Source: Orientallactaga sibirica (taxonomy: Eukaryota > Chordata > Mammalia > Rodentia > Dipodidae). Taken from it: a stretch of 64,000 nt of DNA. The notes under the pieces were generated by a model. It was not told the DNA's origin. It saw only the letters and a program-made list of their open reading frames with translations, and did not search any database. Shown one piece after another: positions 47,870 to 58,851 of the stretch. Each line of letters starts with the position of its first letter. Within the stretch, counting starts at the first letter, position 1. The stretch is from contig JAEOAD010000031.1 of NCBI GenBank assembly GCA_036365145.1, positions 5,738,001 through 5,802,000 of the forward strand. Direction: 5' to 3'. The translations under genes were made by a program, and so were the position numbers.

Positions 47870-50120
47870 GTTATCATAGAGACAAGGAGGTGGGGCAGGA
47901 CTGTAGGATAAGTGGAAGAAGAGGAAAAAATGATGGGCACTATAGAAAAGAGAGAATGAAGAGAAACAAGAAAGGCTACTAGAGAAAGAGTAGATAAAGG
48001 GAAGGCTCAATGAAAACAGAAGGCAAGTGGGCACATTTGCTGGCTGCTGCTCACAGAGCAAGGGCTTGCAGTGGAACCTGCAACCCAGGCCAGAGCTAGC
48101 CTTTCACACCACCACCATTCATTACTCATCCCCAGGTAGCCTGTGCCTCGGAGCAGGACACCAATGGCCTCTACCAGGTAGTCAAAATCCTACTACCCAG
48201 CGGAGCCAGGCTCTGAGCGCCCACAGTTCTACACTGGGAGTTGTTGCTTTGTTGCCTGCCGTGGCGGGGGCAGCCTCCTGCCAAGACCAGTCCCACCCTC
48301 CCCTCCTGGAGTAGTGTTCAGGCTCCTCCCAGTTCCTGGGTGCTGGCTGGCAGGCTGCCCAGCAAGGTCTCTCAGACATGGACTGGCAGCTGCCCAGCTC
48401 CCTAGGTCCTGGCCCCCTGCCACCATCCCCTCATAGCCCTAAGCCCTCCGCTTATGCCAACCTGCAGCTGCAGCTCCCCACCCTGCCTTGGCCAGGCACA
48501 CTGCTCTGTCTCCTCCCCAGGGGCTGGGCAGCAACTCAGCTACAACATCAATACATTTTGATGAGGAAGTGACAGCAGCTGGCACAACCATGTGTGCTTT
48601 TTAAATCAGCCAATGGTTGCCGAGTCCTGGGAGTTGAGTACTTCCCTGGGACAGTAGCCTCCAAAGCAGAGAGCACCCACACAGGGTCAGATCTCTCAGG
48701 CAACTTTCAACAAGGTCCAGCAATAAATGTAAATAAATGACCTCATCTCTTTCCCCAAACCAGCTTCCCTCCACAGGCCCTTTGTTTTTCTTGCTCCTGC
48801 AAGCGGTAGACTTCAGTGGCTGAACACACGGCCCTTATGACAGAGAACTCATCATTACCCCGTTATACGTGGGCCTTAGGAAATCCACAGTCCCTCTGGC
48901 CATCAGCTGCCTCTCCTGTGATAGAAATACTACAGTATTTCATGGGATGATTAGGGGACATGATGTACCTATAAAACCATCGACAGCAGTGCATGGAGTA
49001 AACGCCCAACATCCCAAGCTCTGTTCCAACTTCTGAATTCCATCATCACCTCACCCCCATCTTAAAGTTGCCCCGTGGCCACAGTAACATGTAACCATCT
49101 TCCATGTCCATCCATCCTGATGAGCCCCTTTTAGGAACTCCCTCCGGTTCAGCTGCTTCCTGCAAACATAGTGCTGAGGTTGCAACTCTCACAAGGACCA
49201 AGGAACCAGCCTGCCCAGCCCAAGCCCCAGGTTTGCCTGCTGTGGCAAGGAGCTCGCCACCCAGCACCGCCCCCACTGGGCCTGTTGGGGCCTGAGCTGG
49301 CCACTCCCTGGGAGGGGATCCCCCCACCCAAAGGGCTGTGGTGCAACCAGCAGGGCTCAACCTGTCCCTGCCCAGGCAGGGTGCAACTTGAAGCTGCCAC
49401 TGTCACTTCCCTGCCCCCCCCCCATAGGAGCTCAGTTGTCTGTTCATACCGTAGGTGGGCTCTTGGTTGTGAACTGAGCCCAGATAGTAAGTAGAGACAA
49501 CTGTGCCCATGAGAGTGGTAGAGATGGGCAGATTAGTTGCCACTGATTTCTTGTGGCTCCAAGGATGGCACTGTCACCCTGCTTTGCCAGGATGGAGGTT
49601 CTAAGCAATGTTCCATAGGTGGAGGTGTGTCCCCTGCTGCCCTAAAGCAATACACAGACAGCTGGTGTGAGGCCGGCACCAAAAAGACCAAAATGACTGG
49701 ACAGGGACTTCACACATCAGTGACCTAGGTGCGCTGCTGGCTGGGACTTCCTAATTGTGATGTTAGGTTACAGGATGCCATGCCAGGAGCTCTAGGGCCA
49801 CAATCAAACAGGGGAGGGAGCTCAAAGGGGCCTGTTCCATCTAGCCACATGGACTGTGTGCATCTCCCCTAGTTTGGGGCTTCCACACCCCCTCCCCCAC
49901 AAAGGGCAGACCCAGATTTCAATCCTGGCACCTGTGCTCCTCCAGGGTTTCACCTGTGAATACTGCCTCTGACCTTTCCCCATAGCCTGTAAACAGTGCC
50001 ACAGAGCAAAGGACCCTTACCCCAGAGTGACTACGAGACTATAGGAGCACCCAAGTAGGATATGACATATCTGGAGAACAGGAATCAGAAAATCAGAACT
50101 TTCTTCTGATTTCAAAACAG
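47870..50120. other. SINE-free intronic stretch
   Basis: 2.2 kb of single-copy, moderately GC-rich sequence. Open frames near 48.0-49.5 kb have no recognisable domain. Confidence 0.55.
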
Positions 50121-50126
50121 TCTTTG

Positions 50127-50475
50127 TTAAGTGCTGGGGATGTGGCTCAGTTGACAGAGTGCTTGCTTAGTATGCATAATACCCTGAGTTCAATCCACAG
50201 CATGAGAAAAAAAAATCCTTGTAAAGCACCATTTCTGAAAAAAAAAGGTAGAGAATTTTTTTCCTCTTTTCCTTCTGTCTTTCTTCTTTCTTTCTTTCTT
50301 TCTTTCTTTCTTCTTCTTCTTTCTTTCTTTTTTTTTTTTTTTTTTAGTCTCATTGTATAGAGCAGGCTGGCTTTGAACCTGCTATGTGACCCAAGTTTAT
50401 CTCAAACTCACAACCTTCCTGCCTCAGCCTAAATGCTAGAATTACAGGTGTGCACTACCACACCCAGTTATAAGC
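50127..50475. repeat. ID (+), CTTT/T tract, old B1 (-)
   Basis: ID at 50130-50205 ('ggggatgtggctcagttgac'), pyrimidine tract at 50262-50345, old B1 at 50346-50467. Confidence 0.8.
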
Positions 50476-50704
50476 ATTTCTTTAAGGTGTGTTAGCCTGC
50501 AGACACAAAGAACTTTCAGAATGAGCCTTAATTGGGTAAAAAGATATTATACTTTATTTTGGAATAGCTATCTAACCTTGACAGGAAATATTTGCAATAT
50601 CTGGCAAATTATTCTCACTTAAAATCAGAGTTGTCAGTTATATGGGTAATATTTTTCTTAGCATTGACTATAAGTGAGACACTATGCTGATCTGTGTGTT
50701 TCTG

Positions 50705-50840
50705 GGGGCTAGGGTCTTGCTCTAGACCAGGCTGACCTGGAATTTGCTATGTAGTATCAGGGTGGCTTCGAACTCAAGGCAATCTCCTTCCTCGGCCTCC
50801 CCAAGTGCTGTGATTAAAGGTATGTGCCACACCAGGCTTA
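50705..50840 (-). repeat. B1-type SINE
   Basis: gggctagggtcttgctctag to gtatgtgccacaccaggc. Confidence 0.85.
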
Positions 50841-50864
50841 TGCTGATCTTTTTATATTCATCTA

Positions 50865-51010
50865 TTAAATCCTCAAAACTGAAAGAGATAGGCGTTATCC
50901 TAGCATCCCACCACTCAGATGTGAACTGAACTACAGAGAAGTTCAGGGACTTGCTAAGATCATTTATGCTTAGGACCAGAACTTAGATCTGTTGGTTCCA
51001 GAACTCACAT
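50865..51010 (+). repeat. MIR remnant
   Basis: 'ctattaaatcctcaaaactg' and 'gaagttcagggacttgctaa' follow the MIR core. Confidence 0.65.
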
Positions 51011-51484
51011 GGACACTCTACCTACAGGCAGAATTTCAACCAGGTTTTGTCTCAACTTTCAATCATCTCCTCTTCTGAACTATAAACGGCTATTCTTCCC
51101 TCTCTTCCTTTCCCTTCTCTGCTTTCTTTTCTTCTTTTCCTCCCTCCTTCCATTCATCCAACATGGGTTCCCTTTCACTTGCTGTCTTCTAAGCACTGTT
51201 GAAATTGAAGGAAACTAACATGGCCGCTCCAGGCACAGACTCCGATTCATCAGGATCCTTTAATGCTTCTTTCCAGAGAAGACCCATCGTGGCCTACATT
51301 TCTTTCCACACTTTCACTCATTCATTTCTTTGTCTCCAACAAAGGTGGTGGCCAGAGAGAGCCTGGCGGAGCTCCAGAAGGGCTCCCCGGCTGCACAGAC
51401 TAGAGTCTTGCTGTTTTCAACTGATTTGGAGCAGCTCCTCTGGGCTCCCTCTGCACTGAGCTCGGATTTCCATTAAGGCCTTCA

Positions 51485-51660
51485 TTATGCCCCAGTAAAA
51501 CACTCATTTACACACCCCATCCTTCACTTCCCATCTCTGCTACAAGCTCCTGGAGTGTGGGGACCAGACCTGCCTAACTTGGGTATTTAAATCTCCAGCC
51601 CCAGGGCAGAGCTTGGAAAGGGCAGGCACCAGTAAACGCTGTCTAAATGAACAAATGAGT
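51485..51660 (+). repeat. L2 3' end remnant
   Basis: 'caagctcctggagtgtgggg' and 'aaacgctgtctaaatgaaca' fit the L2 tail. Confidence 0.6.
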
Positions 51661-51946
51661 TTTCTGCTCTAGCTGACTGTCTCAAATCATTTCCAAATGA
51701 TTCATTTGAGTGCTCTTTCCCAGATCTCCTCCCCTCCCCCCCCCAGCACCTTTCTCTTATCCATTTCAAAGAAAAGTTGCCACACCAAAGGGGAAGGCTA
51801 GAGCCTTAGTTCCCTGCCTTAGGGCAGCCAAGGGTCTTCCTGCCTTGCCGACTAGTCTTGGCAGCTTCGCTGGCTTCAAGAACAATGACATTTTGGAGCA
51901 TACTGCTTGGTTCCTAGCAGATAACACATTAAACTGAGAGTCCCAG

Positions 51947-52140
51947 GGCTAGAGATGTAGCTCAGTTGGTAGAGTGCTTGTTTGCCCAGCATATATGAAG
52001 CCCTGGGTTCAATCCTCAGTGCCACATAATGCATGGTGATATATACCTGTAATCCCAGAGCTCTGTCAGAAAGATCAGAAGTTCAAGGTCATCCTAGGGT
52101 AATCCAAGTGAGCCTGGGATACATGTGACCCTATCAAAAC
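51947..52140 (+). repeat. ID plus old B1-like composite
   Basis: agggctagagatgtagctca then 'gccctgggttcaatcctcag', followed by a diverged B1. Confidence 0.75.
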
Positions 52141-52171
52141 AACAGCATCTCCGACATCAAAAACCTGAGAG

Positions 52172-52395
52172 TTGGGCTGGGAAGACAGCTCAGCAGTTAA
52201 GGTGCTTGCTACCAAAGCCTGCCTTCCCAGACTCAGTTCTCCAGTGTCCATGTAAAGCCAGATGCACAAAGTGGCATATGCATCTAGAGTTCATTTACAG
52301 TAGCTGCAGGCCCTGGCACGTCCATTCTTTCTCTCTCTCTCTGTATTTGCCTCTCTGTCTCAAAAAAATAAGTAAATTAATAAATACTTTAAAAA
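52172..52395 (+). repeat. Family A SINE
   Basis: gttgggctgggaagacagct to ctcaaaaaaataagtaaatt. Confidence 0.9.
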
Positions 52396-52411
52396 ACTTA
52401 TCCACTGAAGG

Positions 52412-52568
52412 CCGGGTGTGGTGGCACACACCTTTAATCCCAGCACTCAGACGGCAGAAGTAGGAGGATTGCCATGAGTTTGAGGCCACCCTGAGACTAC
52501 GTAGTGAATTCCAGGTCAGCCTGGGCTAGAGTGAGACTCTACCTGGAAAAACAAAAACAAAAACAAAA
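52412..52568 (+). repeat. B1-type SINE
   Basis: gccgggtgtggtggcacaca to gactctacctggaaaaac. Confidence 0.92.
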
Positions 52569-52631
52569 CCTTGCCCACTGAGCCATTTTCCCAGCCCAAT
52601 TTTTAAGTATTCATGAAAGTACGAGCATAAG

Positions 52632-53035
52632 TTTTTGTGAGACAGGGTCTCACATAGCCCAGGCTAGCCTTGAACTCACTATGTAACTGAGGATGACCCT
52701 GGACTCTTTTTGTTTTTGTTTCTTCAAGGTAGAGTCTCACTCTAGCTCAGGTTAACCTGGAATTCACCATGTAGTCTCAGGGTGGTCTCAAACTCATGGC
52801 GATCCTCCTATCTCTGCCTCCCTCCCGAGCGCTGGTATTAAAAGCATGCGCCACCACGCCCAGCCCTTACCCTGAACTCTTATCCTCCTACTTCTACCTC
52901 CCAAGTGCTAGGATAATAGGTATGCTCCATCATAACTTGCTTTAATCCATCAATTATTTCCTTGTGGTCTTGAGTCCAGGGCCTCACACATGCTAAACAT
53001 GTGCTCTGCCACTGAGCTATGCTGTTAGCCTTAGC
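52632..53035 (-). repeat. Old B1/ID composite split by a young B1
   Basis: The old copy at 52632-52708 resumes at 52869 and ends at about 53035. The young reverse B1 at 52709-52868 is bounded by the near-perfect 13-base duplication accctggactctt / accctgaactctt. Confidence 0.85.
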
Positions 53036-53039
53036 ACGC

Positions 53040-53460
53040 TCTCTCTCTCTCATAATATTTTATTATTTGCAAGAAGACAGAAAGGGAGAGAGAGAGAATG
53101 GGTGCACTAGGGCATCTTGCTCCTGCAAATGAACCCCAGATGCACGCACCACTCTGTGCATCTGGCTTTATCTGGGTACTGGGGAACTGAACTCAGGCCA
53201 TCAGGCTTTCAAGCAAGCACCTTTAACCACTGAGCCATCTATTTATTTATGTATGTATTTATTTGAGAGTGACAGAGAGAGAAAGAGGCAGATAGATAGA
53301 GAATGGGCACACCAGGGCATCCAGCCACTGCAAACGAACTCCAGATGCATGTGCCACCTTGTGCATCTGGCTTACGTGGGTCCGGGGGAATAGAGCCTCG
53401 AACCGGTGTCCTTAAGCTTCACAGGCAAGCGCTTAACCACTAACCCATCTCTCCAGGCCC
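53040..53460 (-). repeat. Two family A SINEs, reverse
   Basis: Copies at 53055-53240 and 53245-53458; the second has a short insertion 'agcctcgaaccgg'. Confidence 0.9.
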
Positions 53461-54017
53461 AAATCCTGTCATTTTAAAATAAACATACTCAAATGACAGG
53501 GGAGGGAATGTGCATAAAAGTTTGATGACCTTCGGGAAGTGACCCAGGGCTCCTAAACCTCTATGCTATATCAAAGAGACTAAGGAGATGTCTTCTATAG
53601 CGGCCTCACTCCCAGGACCTCAACCTCCTTCCTCGTCCTGGCCTTTAAATCCACCTTACTGCTCAGGGAGAAAAGAAAGCCATGGCGGAAGTCCTAACTC
53701 AGAGGTCAGATCCACGGTTGTCCAGAGGAGGGGCCCAAAGCCTTTTCCAAATTCCAAGGGACTTTCCTCGGGGTTTGGGAGCAGGGTGCAAAGAGGGTGT
53801 TGGAGAGACACAGTTAAAGGATTCGGGAGCAGAGGCCCCCGGTGGCCATGGGAACGCAAGCCCAGCCTCCACGCTGCCATAGCAACAGGCTCCCCCACTG
53901 GCCGGCGCCGGTGCCCATCAGAGCGTGCAGGTGGCGCCCCCTCGGGCAGGCGGTGGGGGTGGGCGACGGCGACCTCCCCGCGATCCTCCCACCTCCCTCC
54001 CGTCCCCCTTCGCCTAC

Positions 54018-54300
54018 CTGGAGTGAGTCACGTCACTTCCCGGCGCGGGGCCACCACTACGCGGTCCCGTAGTCCCACAGGCTCTCTCCCGCCTCCAGAT
54101 CGTCCTGTCCCGGTCCCCTGGGACCCAGAGTGTCGGGCGAACACCGAGACCGGCGCGGTGTCCCCGGAAATGCTGGCCCGCCGCCAAGCCCCGCCCCGGC
54201 CCGCCCTTGCTCTGCCAGTGTTTTCGGGAATTGTGCCGAGGCGCCCTCCTGAGCCACCCTCCCCCTCCCCCCCGCAGTGTCCGCCCCCACCACGTCCGGT
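54018..54300 (-). other. SEMA4B: Candidate SEMA4B non-coding exon 1 (donor edge defined, start uncertain)
   Basis: The lower edge is set by the - strand donor ACTCCAG|GTAGGCG. The upper edge is a guess within the CpG island. It would be joined to the acceptor at 37923 across a 16.1-kb intron. Confidence 0.5.
54024..54040. promoter_or_regulatory. Composite AP-1 / CRE-like / ETS-like site
   Basis: TGAGTCACGTCACTTCC packs an exact AP-1 site (TGAGTCA), an overlapping CRE-like ACGTCAC and an ETS-like GGAAGTG (- strand) into 17 bases at the inner edge of the CpG island, just inside the putative exon 1. Confidence 0.45.
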
Positions 54301-54507
54301 GACCCTGGACGTCCGTGCTGCCCTCGCGGGGCACTATCTCCACCCCGGCAGTGCGGCCCCAGCAGGCCACGGGATCTACGGCGATCCTTGACCTTGGGAG
54401 GTTCGACCTCGCCGGACACGGGCCTAGGGGCGGTCTCCCTAAGCTGGCCCGGGTTGGAAGATCCACCACCACCTAACTGCCTGTGTCCCCGGGGGCAGTG
54501 CCTTGAC

Positions 54508-54619
54508 CTCCCTGAGCCTGAGTACTACACCTGCACTCCCTCAGCCTGAGTTCTAAACCCGCGCTCCCTGAGCCTGAGTTCTAAATCTGTGCTTCCTGAA
54601 CCTGAGTTCTATACCTGCC
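54508..54619. repeat. 28-bp minisatellite, four units
   Basis: Four adjacent 28-base units start at 54508, 54536, 54564 and 54592, each of the form c-t-c-c-c-t-g-a-g-c-c-t-g-a-g-t-t-c-t followed by a more variable end. The spacing is exact, without indels. Confidence 0.9.
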
Positions 54620-55235
54620 AAGTGGGCATGAAAACAGCAGGGAGCTCCCAGCGGGGAAGCAGTGGTGCAGGCATATACCTGGCACATGGTCAACTCTCAA
54701 TAATGGTAGTATTGTTTACACTGGAGGCCCGTGAGAGGCGCGGAGCCACCCTCGGTGAAACCACCCACGCTCTCTCCGCCCAGGGTAAGACTGCTCTTGG
54801 TGTCTCCGAACCAGCTTGGGCAGAGAGCTGGGAGAGGAAGACGAAAGGAGAGATAGCAGTGTTATGTATCAAGCGTTTATCAAGTCACCACGACCCGATC
54901 CGTTCCAGCCCTTCACGTCCTGAGAAAGCGACAGTAGCTTTCTGGGTGGTTCCTGAAACAACCAGTCCTAGGCGGGTTAAGCGGCTGAACTGGCCAGAGC
55001 TGGTTGGTCAAGGAGAGAGGAGCTGGAGATAGCAGAGGCCAAAAGCCAGCCCTTGGAGGCTAGAGGACTCCCAAGTGTGCACACTGTCCCTCTGTTGGCT
55101 TTTGGGGCAGAGCTGCCAGGCTCCGACAGGAAAAGAAGAAAGTGGTTATTTTTTTGCCTGTCTACAAAAGTTAATACATGTTCACTACAGGAAATTTGAA
55201 AAACAATTAAAAAAAAACCCATCAGGTCACCCATT
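54620..55235. other. Upstream flank without a gene
   Basis: 'acctggcacatggtcaactc' at about 54675-54705 looks like a MIR end. Nothing else is recognised. Confidence 0.45.
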
Positions 55236-55239
55236 TTTT

Positions 55240-55770
55240 AATTTACTTATTTATTTTTAATATTTTTTATTTATTTGAGAGAGAGAGTGAGAGTGAGTGT
55301 ATGTGTGTGTGTGGAGAGTTTGGGCACACCAGGGCCTCCTGCCACTGCAAACAAACTCCATGCGCCCTTAACCACTAAAACATCTCTTCAGCTCTGCTCT
55401 TTTTCAGATCTATTTTTGACCTAAGATCTTGTGTATCTTAGGAACTTGTTAAGTAGCTGAGGATGATCTTAAATTTATAACCCTCCATCTCTCCAGTGCT
55501 GGGATTACAGGTGTGTGCCAACACTCTGGTTTATGCTGCTCAAACCTAGTGCTTCATGCATGCTAGGCAAGCACTCTACCAACTGAGGTACATCCCAGGC
55601 CTTTTGTTTGTTTGTTTGTTTGTTTGTTTGTTTGTTTGAGACAGGGTCTCACTATGTAGCCCAGGCTGTCCTAGAACCTGCTATGTAGACTAATCTGGTC
55701 TCAAATTTATGGGGAGCCTCTTCCCTCTACCATCTGAGACCTGGGATTACAGGTATGCACCACCGTGTCT
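55240..55770 (-). repeat. Truncated family A, old B1/ID, (TTTG)n, old B1
   Basis: Family A at 55262-55397, old B1/ID at 55400-55600, TTTG repeat at 55603-55638, old B1 at 55640-55770. Confidence 0.75.
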
Positions 55771-55779
55771 GGCTGCAAC

Positions 55780-56600
55780 ATATATTTTTAACCAAGTCTC
55801 TACTTTAGAACAATTAAGGTTCTTTCTAATCATTATCTTACCTCATGTTGAGATGTGCATCCTTGTCAACCTTTACATAATACTTCCTCAATTATTTTCT
55901 TTTGCTTCCTCCTAATAGGCACGATATCAGTAGTAAAATGCACTGTGTTTAAAGATAAGGTCCCTCACACTTATACAAACAGCTTTAAAAGTCCTCCCTC
56001 TTTTCCATTAGTTCTGTCTTTCCAGCCTTGCTAAGAACATTGGAGGCACAGCTAAATTAAGGGTCTTGTCAAAGGTCACTCAGGCCCTGGAGGCTATGCA
56101 AAACAGCACTTTCAATTTCCTAGCATAAAGAGCACCCTGTGAGTACCAGCTGCTCAGAAGAGCCGCAGGAATCCAGGTCTCTTCCTCAGGGCCTCTGAGC
56201 TCCAATTTGTTTTGACTGCTGTGGCTCATTTGGTTCCTAGACCAGCCCAGAGAAAGACCAGGTCCCTCAGAGAAAGAATGCTCCTTACAACTAACTCCCT
56301 CCCTTCATTTCCTTACACACCACCCTTCCCTCCCTCTCACTCCTCCATTCCCCAGCTCCTCCTCCTCTTCCAACCTTCCTTTGGCCTTCTCTGAGTTAAA
56401 GGGGAAGATGCTTAAAGTATTGACAAAAGGTCTTATCTTTACAGTTAATGATCCACCTCCCCCAGCGTCCTCCAACACACACCCTTTCCTCTCTGCTGGA
56501 CCTCAGGTGCAGCCAGGTTGGAGTTAATATTGTTCCAGTACAGCACGAAATCGCCACTGGCCTGCCTGCAAAGGGGTCCTTGATTAATGTAGCTATGTTT
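55780..56600. other. Intergenic single-copy sequence
   Basis: No gene recognised. 'ggtcttgtcaaaggtcactc' near 56070 may be a MIR scrap. Confidence 0.4.
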
Positions 56601-56609
56601 ATCCTTCAT

Positions 56610-56955
56610 CCTTGCTTTTCCTCCCCAGAGACTACTATTCTAAGGGGTATAATATGCATGTTTTTGTTCTTATGCATTTTTGTAAAATACATGTTCTAGA
56701 ATTGTATACATCCTTGTCCCTTTTACTTTTTTTTTTGGTACTGTCAGACCAAGGACCTTATACATGCTAGGCAAGCACTCTACCACTGTGCTACATACAT
56801 GCACAGTCCTTCTGTTTGCTCTTTTATTTTGAAATAATTACAGACTCCCAGGAAATTATAAAACCATGACATATTTACCCTAAGAAGAAGCCTTTAGCAG
56901 ATTTCCCCAAAGCTGACATTATATAAAATATAGCAAGATCATCAACAACAAAAGT
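56610..56955 (-). repeat. Ancient L1 (L1M-type) remnant with ID insertion
   Basis: 'tttgaaataattacagactc' and 'cccaggaaattataaaacca' follow the L1M 3' region; ID at 56728-56805. Confidence 0.55.
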
Positions 56956-56957
56956 GT

Positions 56958-57082
56958 TGATGGGCACTTGGGAGATAGAGGTAGGAGGATCATTGTGAGT
57001 TTGAGGCCAGCCTGGACCTATAGAGTGAGTTTCGGGCCAACCTGGGCTAGAGTGAGACCCTACCTCAAAAAATCAAAAACAG

Positions 57083-57115
<33 letters not shown>

Positions 57116-57125
57116 GAAAAGAAAA
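56958..57125 (+). repeat. B1-type SINE, 5' truncated, with (GAAAA)n tail
   Basis: gggcacttgggagatagagg to gagaccctacctc. Confidence 0.88.
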
Positions 57126-57136
57126 AGTTCACCCTG

Positions 57137-58370
57137 AGCTGGGGAGATGGCTCAATAGTTAAAGGTGCTTGCTTGTAAATATTGTTGGCCTGGGTTCAAT
57201 TCCCCAGCAACCATGTAAAAGCAGATGCACAATGTGGTGCATGTGTCTGGAGTTTGATTGCAGTGGCAAAAGGCTCTGGAACATTCTCTTTCTCTCTCAA
57301 ATAAATAAGTAAAAATACTGTTTTAAAAAGTGGACTTACAGATGCACAAGATGGCCACATGCATCTGGAGTTTGTTTGCAGTGGCTGGAGGCCCTGGTGT
57401 ACCCATTCTCTCTGCCTCTTTCTATCTGTCTGTTGCTCTCAAATAAATAAAAATAAACAAAAATTACAAAAAAGTAGTGGGCTTGGGCTGGGCTAGAGAG
57501 ATGGCTTAGTGGTTAAGGCGTATGCCTGCGAAGCCTAAGGACCCAGGTTCGATTCTCCAGGTCCTACGTAAGCCAGATGCACATGGTGGTGCATACATCT
57601 GGAGTTTGTTGGCAATGGCTGGAGACCCTGGCACACCCATTCTCATTCTCTCTATCTCTCTTGCTCTCTCCCTCTCTCTGTCTCAAATAAATAAAATAGA
57701 TAAAACGTTTTTTAAAAAGTGGGCTGTGCTGGAGAGATGGCTTAGCAGTTAAGGTGCCTGCCTGCCAAGCCTAAGAACGCCGGATGGATCTCCAGGTCCC
57801 ACGTTTAGCCAGACACAAGCACGTAATACCAAGCTTTCCCACAAGAAGGAGCATGTGTCTGGAGTTTGTTCACAGTGACTGAAATGGCCCTGGCGTGTCC
57901 ACTCTCTCTCTCTCCCTCTCTCCCTCTCTCTGTTTTTCTCTGTGTGTCTCTCTCTCTTAAAAAAAAAAAGGTGGGCTGGAGAGATGGCTTAGCAGTTAGG
58001 ACACTTGCCTGTGAAGCTAAGGACCCAGGTTCGATTCCCCACTATCCACATAAACCAGATGCAAAAGGGGACAAATGTATCCGGAGTTCCTTTGCAGCAG
58101 CTGGAGCCCCTAGTGCACCCATTTTCTCTTTCTCTGCCTTTCTCTCTCTCTCTCTCAAATAAATAAATAGTAAAAATAATTTTTAAGTGGGCTGGAGAGA
58201 TGGCTTAGCAGTTAAAATGCTTGTCAGCAAAGCCAAAGGACCCAGATTCCATTCCCCAGTACCCACATAAAGCCAGATGCACAAGCTGGCACATGTGTCT
58301 GGGGTTCATTTGCAGTAGCTAGAAGCCCTGGCATGCCGGTTCTCTATCTGCCTCTCTCTTGAATAAATTA
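57137..58370 (+). repeat. Head-to-tail array of tRNA-derived SINEs
   Basis: Family A at 57137-57325, family A 3' part at 57338-57475, family A at 57488-57715, family B at 57725-57970, family A at 57973-58185 and family A at 58188-58370, all forward. Confidence 0.9.
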
Positions 58371-58465
58371 GGAGAATTACCATGAGTTCAAGGCCAGCCT
58401 AAGACTACATAGTGAATTCCAGGTCAGACTGGCCTAGAGTGAGACCTTACCTCAAAAAAACAAAA
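58371..58465 (+). repeat. B1 3' half fused to the preceding family A SINE
   Basis: The junction is 'ttgaataaattaggagaatt', and the B1 continues from its mid-body 'ccatgagttcaaggccagcc'. Confidence 0.75.
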
Positions 58466-58469
58466 AGAA

Positions 58470-58830
58470 GGCCAGCACTGAAACACCTCTATCACACCCT
58501 CCAAGGCTCAGGGACCATTGTGGAAGAGGGGGTGGATAGAATGGAAGAGCCAAAGGAAGGGTACGACTCCTTACAATGCAACGGCCCAGACAGAAATTGG
58601 CCTCCATATCCATGACCTTGCAGTGCCTAGCAATACCTTCGTAAGACCCTCAAAATAGAAGAAAAAGATGATGACTTCAAATTAAAAGAGAGACTAATGG
58701 AGAGAAGGAGGGGATATGATGGAGATTGGAGTTCTAAAGGGGAATGGGGGGAGGGGAGGGAAATATCGTGTTTTTTGTATGTAAGTATAGAAGTTGTCAA
58801 TAAAAAAAATTCCAAAAAAGGACAAAAAAA
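58470..58830 (+). repeat. L1-like 3' end, copy 1
   Basis: Polypurine-rich 'ggggggaggggagggaaata', then a terminal AATAAA and A-run at 58798-58808. Shares a segment with copy 2 at 61.2-61.65 kb. Confidence 0.5.
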
Positions 58831-58851
58831 AAACACACACAAAAAGACAGG

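Larger units (their letters stand above)
53880..54480. promoter_or_regulatory. CpG island: probable upstream promoter of SEMA4B
   Basis: Strong CpG enrichment 46 kb upstream (on the - strand) of the SEMA4B 3' end, comparable to the span of the human gene. On the - strand there is a consensus donor CAG|GTAGGC at 54018/54017. This suggests a non-coding exon 1 of SEMA4B with its transcription start somewhere at 54.05-54.45 kb. A transcript reading away on the + strand cannot be excluded. Confidence 0.7.

Noticed and set aside
53588..54391. Open frame of 267 codons on the + strand across the upstream CpG island
   Set aside because: The product is low-complexity Pro/Arg/Gly with no domain. Long frames are expected in GC-rich DNA, which has few stop codons, and no conserved motif is seen. 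A divergent non-coding transcript remains possible.
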